A stretch of DNA of 64,000 nt from Diploptera punctata. Lineage: Eukaryota; Arthropoda; Insecta; Blattodea; Blaberidae. The notes beneath the pieces are model-generated. The model was not told the origin of the DNA. It was given only the letters and a program-made list of their open reading frames with translations, and made no database searches. The stretch spans positions 848,501 to 912,500 of the forward strand of contig JASPKZ010007296.1 of the NCBI GenBank assembly GCA_030220185.1, read 5' to 3'. Shown here one piece after another: positions 1-9,954 of the stretch. A program made the position numbers and the translations under genes. The stretch's first letter is position 1, and every line of letters begins with the position of its first letter.

Positions 1-336
1 CATGAGTATGACGTTGAAAACCAAAACATACAGTGAAATAACTTTAATAAAGTAAAACTGTTCGCTGCAGTTCCGGTGTTTTTACTTTTTTTTTAATTCA
101 TGAACCTTCTTTGTTAAATGACACAAAGTTTAACATAATCTTGAGAAAACTTGCCGAGAACTGATCCCCTCCCCGTGCAGTTGTAAACAAACTTTGCAGT
201 TATGTCATGTTCCTCAATACTTGACAATACAATCGAGAGCAGAGAGTTCAGTGCGATTGAACACAGAATTGTAACTACTTCACAAGATCGCAATATCTTC
301 ATGAGTATGACGTTGAAAACCAAAACACAGTGAAAT
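1..336. repeat. Direct repeat pair (1-38 and 300-336) flanking about 260 bp
   Basis: The block beginning CATGAGTATGACGTTGAAAA at base 1 recurs at base 300 with one 2 bp indel over about 37 bp. The 261 bp between hold no convincing gene, only AT-rich sequence with stop-riddled frames. The pair could be a local duplication or the flanks of an inserted sequence. The left copy touches the window edge, so its full length is unknown. Confidence 0.7.
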
Positions 337-529
337 TGGAAAAAAATTGTTGGCATGAATATCCCACAGTACAAGATAATTACTAAATTCAAATATGAAA
401 AAGGATTGAAAAATAAGGTAAGTCGTTACCATATTTTTTTAGTAATGTGGTGAACGCGAATTGTGTACAGAGTAAAGTGTAACACATAAAAAAAGTCCAT
501 AATTTGACATGTGAGGTAGCTGCTGCAAC

Positions 530-1164
530 AGGACGGCCCAAACTAACGAAACAATTAATCGAAAACTGCATACTACAGGTTATAATGGACGAATAGCCCG
601 TGAGAAGCCCTGGATTAGTAAGGTAAATAAATGAAAGATAATAGTATTTGCCGGAAATACATAAATTGTGACAGTGAGTTTTGGAACATCATCATATTTA
701 GTGACGAAAGTATTTCACTCCAATGGGCGTACAATTGTGTGAAGACAGGTAAAAACACTATCAATCTTGATCTATCACACATGAGGGAGGATATGTGATG
801 TGTGGGATGGATGTCAGCCCACGGTGTTGGCAAATTAACTTTCATCTACACTACCATGGATCAGTAAGGCTACATGAACATTCTTAAAAAAAAATTCAGG
901 GAGAGTGCTGCTTAAATGGGCCTGGGATATAACTATCGATTTAAACAAGATAATGGCCCCTTCAATGTGAGGATGTGGCCATTCTACAAAACCCCTAAAC
1001 GTTTCGAAACCTTACCACAGTTTTCAATCTCAATCCCATTGAGAAACTGTTGCAGGAATTTGAGAAAAAATACATAAAGCATATTTAAAGGGAGTGATTC
1101 AAGAAGAATGACCCTAAATACTTTGTTCCTTGAATGCAAAGTTGGTGGATACTATTCCAATATA
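530..1164 (+). pseudogene. Decayed Tc1-like transposase (IS630-Tc1-mariner superfamily)
   Basis: Translation across shifting frames recovers Tc1 landmarks in the right order. First comes GRPKLTKQLIEN near 531-570, then GYNGRIAREKPWISK near 577-620. FWNIIIFSDES near 680-710 is the first catalytic Asp block. MSAHGVGKLTF near 808-845 and TMDQ follow. A QDNGP block near 945-962 marks the second Asp. Next is a degenerate LNPIEKL block near 1030-1055, the third catalytic Glu region. The end resembles the usual NLVDSMPRR as KLVDTIPI near 1138-1162. Multiple stops and frameshifts make it inactive. Tc1 transposases cut and paste DNA in the nucleus at TA targets. The gene tail runs straight into the 42 bp tandem array, whose last unit ends with the family-typical H-T-K-Y type C-terminus. 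I did not find its TIRs. Confidence 0.82.
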
Positions 1165-1710
1165 TATATATAGATGGAGTTATCAAGGACAAAGTGCACT
1201 CAACAATATATATAGATGGAGTTATCAAGGACAAAGTGCACTCAACAATATATATAGATGGAGTTATCAAGGACAAAGTGCACTCAACAATATATATAGA
1301 TGGAGTTATCAAGGACAAAGTGCACTCAACAATATATATAGATGGAGTTATCAAGGACAAAGTGCATTCAACAATATATATAGATGGAGTTATCAAGGAC
1401 AAAGTGCACTCAACAATATATATAGATGGAGTTATCAAGGACAAAGTGCACTCAACAATATATATAGATGGAGTTATCAAGGACAAAGTGCACTCAACAA
1501 TATATATAGATGGAGTTATCAAGGACAAAGTGCACTCAACAATATATATAGATGGAGTTATCAAGGACAAAGTGCACTCAACAATATATATAGATGGAGT
1601 TATCAAGGACAAAGTGCACTCAACAATATATATAGATGGAGTTATCAAGGACAAAGTGCACTCAACAATATATATAGATGGAGTTATCAAGGACAAAGTG
1701 CACTCAACAA
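1165..1710 (+). repeat. 13-copy 42 bp minisatellite derived from the transposase 3' end
   Basis: Thirteen head-to-tail 42 bp units, each holding TAGATGGAGTTATCAAGGAC, are nearly identical; only unit 5 (near 1365) shows a single C-to-T change. 42 is a multiple of three, so all frames stay open and give artificial 14-residue peptide repeats. In the frame following the Tc1 transposase the unit reads IYIDGVIKDKVHST and the array exits as HSTKY. That resembles the Tc1 C-terminus (VIxAKGGHTKY), so the array looks like an expansion of the last transposase codons. The near-identity of units against the decayed gene implies recent expansion or homogenisation. Confidence 0.9.
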
Positions 1711-2064
1711 AATACTAAGCCTTCCACATAACTGCATTGTACATTTAAGTTTTTATTCGTATGTTCAGTTTTGAACATCTAATTGTGATGATGTTAGTTG
1801 CGTTTCAATTTTATTATTCAATAAAGATACCGAAAGAATAGCGTGATATGTATAAAGAAATATGAATTAAGATATTCCTTGTGTATTTGTAAGAAAACTA
1901 CTACATTTTTTATTAAAATGTGCTTGCCTGAAGAAGTATATGTATGAATTTAGAGAGTCGCTCTACAAATATCGGTGTCCAAAAGATTCACAGTCATTTT
2001 AACAATGTTTAAATTAGACATTGTTGTTCACCTTCATCTTCCTCCACTCGATGACATAAAATGC

Positions 2065-2265
2065 CTAGATGGGCCTTGGTCTACCAGTTTGGACGATCTT
2101 CCACATGGAGGAGATATGTGTTCGTCATGTCGGATCATCAGCCGTTGTAGCATGTTTTCTTAACCTGAACCCGGTACTTATCAGCTACCTATACTCCTCA
2201 CGCTGCTGGGTGGACACCGGTCCCATACTAGCCTAAACTCCACGATAATATTTCTTTCCCCATTT
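2065..2265 (-). repeat. SINE1 fragment (diverged)
   Basis: It matches the body of the SINE1 family (full copies at 17791-18130 and 62440-62782) on the minus strand, including the GCTGGGTGGACACCGGTCCC block near 2202. The tRNA-like head is not recognisable, so this is an old internal fragment. Confidence 0.75.
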
Positions 2266-2279
2266 GTTTACCTGATTCG

Positions 2280-3290
2280 CTAAGGGTAATTTGGTTCCAG
2301 TATGATGGGAGTCCCGTTGCACTTCATCCTCGCTATAAAACTAACTTGCATCTCATTAAAGTCTACAGGATAAGTTGATAGGGAGAAGAAGAGCTTTATG
2401 CGGTCTATTAGGCCCTGTTGTACTGCACTGTACATATAGAACAGAGTTCTACCGGCAAACTCTCACATGTTGCTCAGATTTTTTTAATTTGATTGACGTG
2501 TGTTTTGATATTACAAAGAAAAATAAGAAAATAATTAATCAGTACCAGTACCTACTTCAGGTATGATTAGTTGATTATTTTTGTTAATCTACGAAAATCA
2601 ACATATCATGGTCCTAAAACCATTGCTACACATCCAACATATCAACAACACATTATTATGTACTGTACATCCAAGCGATAAGACAGATTGCGAAGAGGGC
2701 CTTGCATCTTTGTTTTGATACTGGTTATTGCACATATGTACTGTGTAAGAACTCGTAGTTCACCAACTCGTCAGTCTATCTTATCGCTTGGATACACAAT
2801 AATTAATTCACCGAAGATCACACGTTACTACTATCAGAACATTCCGCCAGCTTCCCTGAACAACCTGTGAAAGTTTATAGGTAGAGTTCTGTTCCAAGTA
2901 CTAAATTCCCGAAGAAAAATTGGGGGATACTATTGCAAATAACTGTCTTCAGTAATTCGAAAAAAAAAATATAACACGCACAATAGCAATATGTGAATGA
3001 CTTGAGAAAAATGTATATAATCCCCTGATTATTTTTTAAGATTTTTTGTTAGAAGAAAATATAGAAAATACCTGAAAATTCAACGAGAAGATAAAAAAAT
3101 ATTGACTATATATAATGTTGGGAGAATGCTATGGATTATCGGTAGACTACAAATTACGCAATGAGCTAAAAACTAAAACAATAAAACATCAGTTTCTACC
3201 TTAAAAAGCTAACCAAAATAACACACCCTAACCTTATATTTGTCCATTGTGTGTTTCATATGTTATTTTGAAATTATATTCAGAGTTTCA
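2280..3290. other. No gene seen; AT-rich sequence with one hairpin
   Basis: No coding or transposon motif could be supported here. The 60-63 codon open frames look random. The only structure is an inverted repeat: ATCCAAGCGATAAGA at 2669-2683 pairs with TCTTATCGCTTGGAT near 2778-2793, with about 80-100 bp between. Similarity continues a little outside the arms, so it may be a small foldback or MITE remnant. Confidence 0.5.
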
Positions 3291-3800
3291 TGGACTGTCA
3301 TTTAATTTTGCGCTAGAATAGTCGAAAATATGAGACCTTACTTCCGAAAAAGAAGTCCGTCACGCAAGAAGTGCCTAAATTAAGCGAATTCGTTAGGAAG
3401 ACGAATCTATGGTCCTATTTTGCTGCTTTACGAAATACAGCAATACTTACTTCTTTAGTTAATTTAATTATATGGTGTAGAGTTATATTGCCACAAAGCA
3501 AACACGCCGGCTGTTAAAGCGATTTTTTTCTCAAATCTCAGGTTTTAGGTAAATCCGCACTTCTCATGGTTGGATTTTGAATTTTTTTATGAGAATATTT
3601 TCCTCATTTTATTTTAATACTATTCAAATGAGATTCGTAGTAAAAAAATCGAAAATTGCGACCGCTAAAGTGATTTTTAAATTTTAGTTTCAGGTGAACT
3701 CCAACTTCTAATGGTCCGATTTGCTGGTTAATGATATTTATTTAATTGATTGCTATAAGTCGAACTTTGTTCAAAAAAGAATTGCGGCCGCTAGAGCGTC
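3290..3800 (+). repeat. Dispersed satellite-like repeat (GCGGCCGCTAGAGC family)
   Basis: Two to three diverged monomers of about 125-150 bp follow each other. Each ends in a core like AATTGCGGCCGCTAGAGCG (clear at about 3780-3798, degenerate AATTGCGACCGCTAAAGTGA at about 3652-3672). Related sequence lies at 33420-33727, 34897-35085, 37790-37975, 40140-40400 (inverted) and 56130-56370. Upstream text at about 3350-3440 also matches 33470-33550. It is non-coding. I do not recognise the family. A short (CA)n run follows at 3804-3825. Confidence 0.7.
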
Positions 3801-3829
3801 AACACATACACACACACACACACAGTCAG

Positions 3830-4500
3830 GGTCATTTGGTTTCTACTACGCAGGATCCATGAAAATTTGTAAAAAAACATTCAAAATTCTTTTCATAAAA
3901 AAATAGCTTCATTCCTTCTGAATTTGTTAAAAGTTGCAGAAAATAAACTTGATTTCAAAATAGCGTGACTTTCGAAAAACGTTTTTAAATACTTTTTCCC
4001 TCACAAGAGGGGCGTTACTTGTCATTTCCAACTGTGGAGATAATAACTCATATAAATGTGTGCAATGTTATTATCGTCTTTCGTGTCAGACGTGAGAAAT
4101 ACCCCAAACTCACGTACGTGTAGGTGTAGTTATTCCACTTATCTTCTTATCGTTCCAAAGTTATGTTATTGATCAATAACTGACACTTGTTTCACATTAT
4201 CATTTCCTGTCCTTTTATACAGGGTGAAAGTAATAAACGTGCGCAGACTTTAATAATGAATTCCTTGTCGCAATTATACGAGTACTACAAATATATTAGA
4301 TCAGAAATGTATGATTTGACACAAAAAAATTTTGCAGACATGTTTTAGGGGATATGGGTACTTTATAATATTGCCGAGTATTAGTCTCATTTCCACACAG
4401 TACATAGGAGATGTAAAATGGTACAACTTTTTCCTTTAGAATTATTTAATAAAAATAGGCCTACTGTACTCCTAATGCAATGTTGTCAATTTTCCTTATG
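3830..4500. other. No gene seen
   Basis: AT-rich sequence without recognisable coding, SINE or LINE motifs. Open frames are short and without family features. Confidence 0.5.
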
Positions 4501-4504
4501 GTAA

Positions 4505-5724
4505 TCTAATATATAAAAATGAATGTTGTTTGTTTGTTTGTTTGTTCGTTCGTACTTAATGAGCGGCCATACCGTTGATCCGATTGTGATCGGACTTTAT
4601 GTAAAATTTTCCAGAGATTCCCGGGATGAACATAGGATATAAGAGAGTTGTGATATTTAACTCCTACACCCTTAAAAATAGCCCTTTGCAGTGGAAAACG
4701 TGAAAAAAGTAGCTCATTGGACGCTTAAATGGCTTATGCTACCTAAACCATAACAAATACACAAAATTAATGTACACAGAATTGAATATCTCAAAAAGCT
4801 GTACAAAAAAGTCCGCGACGCATATGTTTATCTCTTACGGATAACTCACAATAACCATTTTTGTCTTTCATTGATGCCAAAAAGATCGAGATAAGTACGT
4901 AGATTCCTGTGCAGGATAGAAGCACATGGCGGGTATTCTTTTACGGTTAACTCACAATAACGAATTTTGTCTTTTAGCTCATTTATGCCAAGAAGATCGA
5001 AATAAGTAGATTCCCGGGCAACACCAGGCAATCAGCACGGGGAATCTTAAAATAATTATGATATACATTTATAATTATTTTTCATTTTACTTATTCAACT
5101 AATCATAAGAAGTACATTAATTTTTGTCTTTCAGCTCATTTATGCCAAGAAGATCGGGATGAGTAGATTCCCGGACTACGCCGGGTAAACAGCAGGGGGT
5201 ACCAAAAATAATTACGATATAAATGTTTCTGGAAAATTCCTTCCAGGGAAATGAAAATAATTTTAAGTACAAAAAATGGATGTTCTAAGAAGATCAGCTG
5301 GAAAATCTAGAATAGATAGAATACGAAATAAAGAAATAAGGGAAATTACGGGTTTACAAGAGAAGCCGGACTTCATAGACATTATAGAAAAGAAAATATT
5401 ACAGTGGTATGGCCATGTCAAAAGAATGCCAGAGCAAAGATTGCCTACAATAATTATGGAGTGGATCCCAATGGAAAGGAGGAAGAGAGGAAGACCGAAG
5501 AAAACTTGGATAGAAGGGGTACAAGCTGCTATGAATATCAGAGGATTGGAGGAAGATCAATGGATGGACAGAGAGGAATGGCGTTTGATTTCCGGACGAC
5601 GGCGGCAGCTGCCATGATACCAGACGATGATGATAAATGTTTCCCTATACTTATTCAAATAAACATAAAATCACATTAATTTTCATTTATTTAGGCGTAG
5701 CAGCTCACGCCGGGTATTAGCTAG
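4505..5724 (+). mobile_element. Non-autonomous Helitron-like element
   Basis: The 5' end is TCTAATATATAAAAATGAAT directly after an A. The 3' end reads GGCGTAGCAGCTCACGCC, a 5 bp stem hairpin (5694-5711), then GGGTATTAG and CTAG before T (5721-5725). TC at the start, a hairpin shortly before a terminal CTAG, and insertion between A and T are Helitron hallmarks (rolling-circle transposons). A second element with the same architecture sits at 42192-44476 on the other strand. No Rep/helicase is present, so it would depend on an autonomous partner. Three partial copies of a module with TTTATGCCAAGAAGATCG lie in tandem at about 4840-5215, each ending in a degenerate CCGGG terminus, as if 3' ends had been stacked. 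A LINE fragment is inserted at 5230-5632. Confidence 0.72.
5230..5632 (+). pseudogene. LINE 3' fragment inserted with an 11 bp target duplication
   Basis: The open frame 5276-5617 (113 codons) encodes the C-terminal region downstream of a LINE reverse transcriptase: LRRSAGKSRIDRIRNKEI, then WYGHVKRMPEQRLP, then RRKRGRPKKTW, then DREEWRL. The catalytic RT core is absent, so it is 5'-truncated. It ends in a GATGATGAT-type tail. ATAAATGTTTC occurs at 5219-5229 and again at 5633-5643, a target-site duplication that fits target-primed reverse transcription. It sits within the Helitron-like element, so it is younger than that element. Clade not proven; RTE-like is my guess. Confidence 0.85.
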
Positions 5725-5986
5725 TATTAATAAAAACAATTATTCAATTTTGTCTCTATTAACTTAAAACAAATACAACAGTAAATATCCAAAATTACAG
5801 ATCAGTGTTGCATTAACACTGCATATGTTAGCAATTTAATTCAGGGTGTTCCCAAAGTCCTGCTATCAAATCAATGCAACTTAACTCGTAAACTATTTGA
5901 GATAAAGACATGCGTTTTTTTTGCAACGTATTCTACGTCTCCCAAAGTTTTGTTTACATTTGTTGCAGATTGTGATTTAAACGACA

Positions 5987-7395
5987 TCTAGACCCTTCCC
6001 CCACCCCTTGGGATACCTCGGTCATCATAACCATACTCCCAAGTCCCAGATCTTGTCCTCCCTATCTATGTTCGCGTCCACGTTCAAGTTCTCGGCTTCG
6101 AAACCAACACCCCTAGGGAGAGGTTGTTAGAGTTGCAACTTCTGGGAATTGCTGAGCTTCGTAGTCGTCAGGTCACTCATTCCTGACGACCCCACAGTTG
6201 GTCCACGGGCTCCATGAGCCTAGCCGGGAGGACTGCTGTCGCAGATCCACCGACCGTTCCCCTGTTCTGCCTCCAGGGACGTATCCTGCAGCCGTTGTGA
6301 GACCGGCTAGGGCTTGAGTCCACAAGCCCCACAGTGTGAGACTTGAGTACATCCAGGTGCTCATCTCCTGGCGACCCCACAGTTTGTCGACGAGCCCGTA
6401 GGCTGAGCCAGGAACCGGTACAGTTGCTCCCCTCTGCACTGGTCCGAGCCGAGCCCTGGTGTGCCCCCAGGGACGCCTTCTGCTGCTATTGTGGGCCAGC
6501 ACGGAGCTCGCCAGCTCCAACAGATAAGCAAATAGTACGACAAGGCGCTCAACTCCTGCCGACCCCACTAATGGCTCACGAGTCCCTTGGACTTGACCGG
6601 GAGGACTGTCTAGCAGATCTACCGACCTTTCCCCAGTGCATCAGCTGGGGACGTGTTTGTTTGCTGAAGTGGGTCCAGCCTGAGCATTAGTACGTCAGGT
6701 AGCTCAACTCCTGACGACCTCACAGATTGTTCTTGGGTCACTCGGTCCCAGAGTCGGCGCTAATCCCACAGCCAAAAGACCGCGCTTCCTCCTTTCCCGA
6801 GCTTATTGACCGGGTGGTAATTCCCAGCATTACGCCCGGTATTGTCCCAACCAGCCCGTTCGCAAGACTAGGCCTAGTCGTGTCGCTGCTGTGAGACCAG
6901 CCCACTGAGCAATGTAGGCATCCAGGATGCTCATCTCCCATGCTGCTCCCACAGATGGTCACGGGTTCAATTGAACCAAGAGAAGGAGCTACCGATCCCC
7001 AATCTCCCACCGCTCCACCAACAGCGGCCAAAAATCCCGCTTGTGGGCCGGATCTCGAGGTTTGACAACAGGGTCCTCATCTTTCTGTTGACCCCACTTA
7101 TGGTCCGCGAGTCCAACGGACTTGGAAGGGAGGACTGACTAGCAGATCCACCGACCTTTTCCCCACTACGCCACTGAGGGGACGCGTTTTGTTGCTGAAG
7201 TGGGCGCAGCACGAGCTATGTAGTACGTCAGGTCGCTCGAGTCCTGACGACCTCACAAATGGCCCGCGGGTCCGGACTGGACCTAGCCGGGAGAAGTGAA
7301 ATGCAAACCACCGACCGTTCCCCTATCCGCCATCCGGGGACGCGCCCTGTTGCTGTTGTGAGCACAGCTGGGGCCCGAGAAGCGGACCCCCAGGG
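5987..7395. repeat. GC-rich degenerate tandem array inserted with a 13 bp target duplication
   Basis: The flanks carry GATTTAAACGACA at 5974-5986 and 7396-7408. The right TIR of the host mariner element (near 7945-7960) shows the uninterrupted form, so this 1.4 kb block is an insertion. It is far more GC-rich than its surroundings. Seven irregular repeats start near 6181, 6366, 6554, 6709, 6935, 7083 and 7242, spaced about 150-225 bp. Each carries TCCTGACGACCCCACA, then AGCAGATCCACCGACC and a GGGGACGCGTTTTGTTGCTG-like block. Long open frames (6173-6568 minus, 6343-6690 plus) are a side effect of high GC and have no family features. A 13 bp duplication suggests LINE-type insertion; the monomers could be a LINE 5' UTR. 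Confidence 0.8.
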
Positions 7396-7408
7396 GATTT
7401 AAACGACA

Positions 7409-7893
7409 ATGACAACACCACAGGAAAGGACCCAATGTGTATTGTGGTATGCTGAGTCTGGTAAATCACCAGTAACTGTTCAACGAAATTTCCGCCGGCA
7501 ATATTGAAGATATCTTTCATCCAAATCATCCATTATTAGATGGGCCGAGTGACTGACAGTGTAATGAACTTGCCACGGAGTGGACGACCAAGAAACTATC
7601 GACAATGTGCAACTTGCATTTCAACTCAGACCTAAAAAATCGGTTCTTCGTGCTTTACGGGAACCGCATTTACCGAAATCAACCATTCATAAAGTCCTTC
7701 ATAAGCGGCTAATCTTCAGGCCTATAAAGTGCAAATTGCGGAAGCATTGCTACCAACTTACTTCCCTCGGCGTGCTGAATTTACTGATTCCATGCTGAAC
7801 GCAATTGATGACAATGAGTGCCTGCAGAGGGTGATGTTGTCTGATGAAGCTACTTTCTTTGCGTCTGGACGTGTTAACCGCCAAAACGTTCGG
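7409..7893 (+). pseudogene. Mariner-like transposase, N-terminal half, broken
   Basis: The start MTTPQERTQCVLWYAESG at 7409 leads to a helix-turn-helix region with VTVQRNFRRQY. Stops and a frame change follow. The segment 7580-7780 reads NVQLAFQLRPKKSVLRAL and STIHKVLHKRLIF, as in mariner DNA-binding regions. It then moves to AEALLPTYFPRRAEF and QRVMLSDEATFFASGRVN, which is the first catalytic Asp block (SDEA), with RQNVRIW near 7882. The gene stops there: the second Asp and the third catalytic residue are missing, replaced by an inverted copy of the 5' end. It cannot be active. Its frame starts right behind the target duplication of the GC-rich insert, so that insertion separated the gene from its left TIR. 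Confidence 0.8.
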
Positions 7894-8316
7894 ATATGAG
7901 AGTACTGGTGATTTACCTGTATTGTCCTGTGGCGTCTTCATTGTCGTTTAAATCACAATATACAACAAATGTAAACAAAACTTTTGGAGACGTAGAATAC
8001 GTTACAAAACATCGCATGTCTCTATCTCAAATAGTTTAAGAGCTAAGTTACATTGTTTTGGTTGCAGGACTTTCTGGACATCTGTATTATAAAGTATTAT
8101 GCTGCATTAATACTACAAATTTTGTAGTTTGAGACAGTTTATATTTTATCATTCACTTATCATAGCGTGAACCCCATCACATCACCAAATTATTTTTTGT
8201 ACAGTACTTTTCTGAAGTTAATTTATCAGGCAATCATAATTCGTGTATTCTGCCTTTTTTGACTAAATATTTTCACTGATTAGATGTATTGACATTTATT
8301 ACTAAACAATTATATA

Positions 8317-9136
8317 CAGGGTGATTCATAATTCCTATTACAAACTTCTAGAGGTTGTAGAGGGGACTAAGTAGATACGGTTTTGATTAGGAACTATTGT
8401 CCGGAAATGTATCGTTTCTATTCTAAATCAGTTTGAATCGATTTCATATCTCCCACAGACAAGTGTGCCCTACAAGAGTGGTTCCACGTGGCGACCCTGA
8501 TGTTCATTACACAAAGTGCACTTGCGAAGAATGTTGTCCCACCATGAGACCTGGTGCGTATTCAATAATGCCGCCAGAACTCGTGCAACAAGATCTTCTT
8601 CCGACTCGGTATTATAGACTTCTAGGGATTGTAGAGGGGACTTAGTAGATAAAGTTTCGATAAGGATCCCATGTTTGGAAACGTGCCATTTCGTTGTAAA
8701 TTTGGTTTGAAAATCGAAACACAATTGGCTGATATCGTGTGTCTTGTGTTTCTGAATAAGTGTTACAGACTTCTAGGGGCTGTACTACAAGTGTGGTTCC
8801 ACGTGGCGACACTGTTGTTCGTTGTACAAAGTGTACCTGCGACGCATCTTTTCATACACACGCCCCACAAGACCTAGTGTGTGATCAATAATTTCTGCTG
8901 CCGCCAGAATTCGTGCAAGATCTTTCTCCGACTCTACAGGTGTATTAAAACCCCTATAAATCTGTAATACTTATTCTGAAACATAAAACTCACGATATCA
9001 GCCCATGTTTCGATCTTCAAACTTATTTAATATCGAAATGGTACGTTTTCGGACAAGGATTCTTAATCAAAACTTTATCTACTTAGTCCCCTCTACAACC
9101 CCCAGAAGTTTGTAATAGGAATTATGAATCACCCTG
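8317..9136. mobile_element. 820 bp MITE with about 140 bp TIRs and internal tandem duplication
   Basis: Both ends read CAGGGTGATTCATAATTCCT, inverted relative to each other and flanked by TATA (8313-8316 and 9137-9140). The TIR similarity continues through GTAGAGGGGACTAAGTAGAT and beyond. Inside, a module with GTGGTTCCACGTGGCGAC occurs twice in direct orientation (8475 and 8792 areas). A further direct copy of the inner TIR lies at about 8617-8760. No transposase is present. The CAGGGTG-type ends and TA target suggest a mariner-derived non-autonomous element. Confidence 0.88.
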
Positions 9137-9264
9137 TATACTTAACCTCAGGGGTTTACATAAGTCTGGAATAAAGAGAGACATAAATTAAGCGATTTAT
9201 GTTTTCGAAGATAAAATGATCTAGATTTCCTTGTATTTCAACGCTACTTAAATTAATTAGTTTA

Positions 9265-9280
9265 TTAATTTATTATTATT

Positions 9281-9318
<38 letters not shown>

Positions 9319-9600
9319 GAATAAGTTCGTTTTAGGCCATGTGGCCTGTACGGTAAACCTAGCTAAGATGGTCTTGATCTTTCCACCGATGTTTTGTTCT
9401 TCCTTGGTCCCTATGTCCAGTTGGGGTATATTGGAATGCCAATTTTGGAAGTCTATTTCTTGCCATTCTCCTCAGATGATTTTTCCATCCTTGTTGGTAT
9501 CTTTGTATATCTTCATTTAAACTTGTTACTCCAAGTTTTCCTCTGATAATAGTGTTCCTTTGGTGATCCAGTCTATTAACTTATTACTCTATTTAATGAT
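9265..9600 (-). pseudogene. LINE 3' fragment with (ATG)n tail
   Basis: Read on the minus strand, this is the same family as 43805-44335: both share TTTAGGCCATGTGGCCTGTA and the following 3' text, and both end in a trinucleotide (ATG/CAT)n tail, here at about 9280-9318. Only the coding end after the reverse transcriptase plus the 3' UTR remain, with frame breaks. The 67-codon plus-strand open frame is an antisense shadow. Confidence 0.8.
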
Positions 9601-9649
9601 ACTTTTAGAAATATATTTGATTTTCTTATACGTATTTCAAAGTTTTCCT

Positions 9650-9905
9650 CACCTGTAAGACAAATGTCCGGAAAACTTTAAGGCCCAAACGGTCCCCGAA
9701 ATCATATGGCCATCATCATCATCATCATCATCATCATCCTTATCATTATAATCATCATCATCATCACCCTTCCTCGGTGTGGAAAGCAACGGGAAGCTAC
9801 CACAACTACAATTACCTAGTAAAGCTGCAAGCACAGCACGAAAATACTATGATTGCAGTGAAGGACCTGCCTTCGAGCAGAATTACTATGGATGGATATT
9901 TCAAC
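9650..9905 (+). repeat. SINE3 copy, head missing
   Basis: It carries the SINE3 body: TTAAGGCCCAAACGGTCCCC, a (CAT)n stretch, GTGGAAAGCAACGGGAAGCT, and the end CAGAATTACTATGGATGGAT. The tRNA-like head seen at 54290 is absent, so the copy is 5'-truncated. Confidence 0.85.
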
Positions 9906-9954
9906 GTAACTTACAATACACTAATTACGCATTAATGTAATATTTACTGATACA

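Larger units (their letters stand above)
5842..8084 (+). mobile_element. Mariner-like element with long TIRs, interrupted
   Basis: The ends read CAGGGTGTTCCCAAAGTCC (5842 on) and, inverted, CAGATGTCCAGAAAGTCC (ending 8084, followed by TA). The similarity runs about 145 bp inward on both sides and includes AACTATTTGAGATA and GATTTAAACGACAATG. TA on the right fits the family target; the left side shows TT, probably mutated. The interior holds a decayed transposase start (7409-7893) and a GC-rich insertion at 5987-7395. The right TIR continues into an inverted copy of the first transposase codons (7902-7955 against 7396-7477), so the 3' part of the gene was lost and replaced by an inverted 5' part. 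Confidence 0.85.

Noticed and set aside
1165..1710. CRISPR-like regular array
   Set aside because: Units are contiguous 42 bp tandem repeats with no unique spacers, in a clearly eukaryotic context, and derive from transposase codons.
1085..1774. Three long overlapping ORFs (194-214 codons) with repeated peptides
   Set aside because: They exist only because the 42 bp unit is a multiple of three without stops; no start context or family similarity beyond the transposase tail.
6173..6690. ORFs of 115-131 codons on both strands
   Set aside because: They lie in the GC-rich tandem array, where stop codons are rare by composition; no domain or codon-level signal is visible.
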